The translations under genes were made by a program, and so were the position numbers. A stretch of 64,000 nucleotides of DNA from Luteimicrobium xylanilyticum (GTDB lineage Bacteria; Actinomycetota; Actinomycetes; Actinomycetales; Cellulomonadaceae), in contig NZ_CP045529.1 of assembly GCF_009429125.1 (NCBI RefSeq), positions 3,596,001 to 3,660,000 on the forward strand, given 5' to 3'. The notes beneath the pieces are model-generated. The model searched no databases, was not told the DNA's origin, and saw only the letters and a program-made list of their open reading frames with translations. Numbering within the stretch: position 1 is the first letter of the stretch; the number at the start of each line of letters is the position of its first letter. Positions 63,509 through 64,000 of this stretch are shown here, piece after piece.

Positions 63509-64000
63509 GTGACCTCTTCGTTGCTCGGCTGGACGCCCTTCGGCGAGCTCGGGAACACGATGCTCGGCTTCGTCACCTCGCCGCACTTCGCCCCCGCCGC
63601 CCTCGCCTTCGCGTTCCTCGCCGGCGCCGCGCACGCCGTCGGGCCGGGCCACGGCAAGAGCCTCGCGGCCGCCTACCTCGTCGGGTCGCGCGGCACCGTC
63701 CGCGATGCCGCGTGGCTGGGCGGCTCGGTCGCCGTCATGCACACGGTCTCCGTGCTCGTGCTCGCCGTGCTGTGGACCTTCTTCGACCTGTCCGGGCTCG
63801 TCGACCTCGAGGACCTCACCGGCGCGCTCGAGCTCGTGGCCGGACTGACGGTCGTCGTGGTCGGTGTGCTCCTCGTGGTCCGTGCCCGGAGCGCGGGAAC
63901 GGCCACCTCCGAAGGGTCGCTCACCCACCGCCACGGCCCGTTCGGCCGTGCGCACACGCACGTCCACCCGGCGTCGGGCCACGAGTCCCACCACGACGGC
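63509..64000 (+). CDS. NicO/RcnA family nickel-cobalt efflux protein (partial, cut by right edge)
   Basis: The first 164 residues of a NicO/HoxN-type membrane transporter. The metal-site motif HAVGPGHGKSL is at about 42-52 and a His-rich loop (HRHGPFGRAHTHVHP, SHHDG) follows at the window end. Such proteins export Ni and Co. The GTG at 63509 has no ribosome site. The rest lies outside the window. Confidence 0.88.
   Translation, partial: MTSSLLGWTPFGELGNTMLGFVTSPHFAPAALAFAFLAGAAHAVGPGHGKSLAAAYLVGSRGTVRDAAWLGGSVAVMHTVSVLVLAVLWTFFDLSGLVDLEDLTGALELVAGLTVVVVGVLLVVRARSAGTATSEGSLTHRHGPFGRAHTHVHPASGHESHHDG

Noticed and set aside
1-64000. CRISPR arrays, tRNA or rRNA genes, insertion sequences and attachment sites
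   Set aside because: No regularly spaced repeats, no cloverleaf with the expected arms, and no transposase or integrase motifs were seen; a computed scan could still find a weak tRNA.

Overview
The window is a chromosomal segment of a high-GC (by eye clearly above 70 %) actinobacterium. Mycothiol-type maleylpyruvate isomerase, PurS, an Eis-like acetyltransferase, DUF3151, an LppM-like lipoprotein, a HAIR/HspR box in front of clpB and many apparently leaderless genes all fit Actinomycetota. The plant-polysaccharide load (xylAB, CE7 esterase, GH94 phosphorylase, GH38 mannosidase, ROK regulators) suggests a Micrococcales relative of Cellulomonas, Cellulosimicrobium or Isoptericola. That placement is inference; no marker gene settles the genus. 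No CRISPR array, rRNA, tRNA, transposase or prophage was recognised.

Layout. 1-3003: a divergent sulfur locus. A SufS-like aminotransferase (cut by the left edge) is preceded by a SAM-IV riboswitch on the minus strand, and a rhodanese-metZ pair is preceded by a SAM-I (S-box) riboswitch on the plus strand; the two aptamers lie back to back about 100 bp apart. 3012-9553: mixed housekeeping (maleylpyruvate isomerase family, metallo-beta-lactamase fold hydrolase, MFS exporter, DJ-1/PfpI, DUF1345, MerR regulator with a lipoprotein, APH-like kinase). 9573-20533: purine genes purQ, purS, purC, purD and purA with thyX, interrupted by two secreted proteins on the opposite strand (a beta-helix protein and a signal-peptide-bearing tyrosine phosphatase). 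20625-27185: DUF3151, two STAS anti-sigma antagonists, a Nudix hydrolase, a decayed DUF559 pseudogene, an acyl-CoA dehydrogenase and a PAS/GAF/PP2C/HATPase stress phosphatase. 27275-33198: fba, an RNA methyltransferase, a DedA protein, a HAD phosphatase, pyrE, an SDR enzyme and exonuclease III.

33277-37594 is the most unusual block: three translationally coupled genes encoding a GT42 (CstII-like sialyltransferase fold) plus GT8 fusion, a class I methyltransferase-like protein and a polysaccharide pyruvyl transferase family protein. This looks like a glycan-decorating cassette. It is followed by a DUF4190 membrane protein.

38247-43005: a GH94 disaccharide phosphorylase downstream of a fusion of a GlmU-like nucleotidyltransferase domain (nucleotide loop degenerate) to a phosphohexomutase. 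43335-44404: a c-di-AMP (ydaO-type) riboswitch in front of a secreted NlpC/P60 cell-wall peptidase. 44483-49663: ROK xylose repressor, xylA, xylB and a CE7 acetyl-xylan-esterase-like enzyme. 49740-57476: an alpha-mannoside uptake and hydrolysis operon (GH38, two permeases, binding protein) with its own ROK regulator. 57616-60225: clpB with a HAIR operator. 60341-64000: a small membrane protein, an AAA ATPase, an LppM-like lipoprotein, a CDF transporter and a NicO/RcnA-type metal exporter cut by the right edge.

Several convergent gene pairs are separated by very long perfect or near-perfect hairpins without U-tracts. Ten genes have a TANNNT box ending 6-8 nt before the start codon, the arrangement expected for leaderless mRNAs, and this was used to choose starts.
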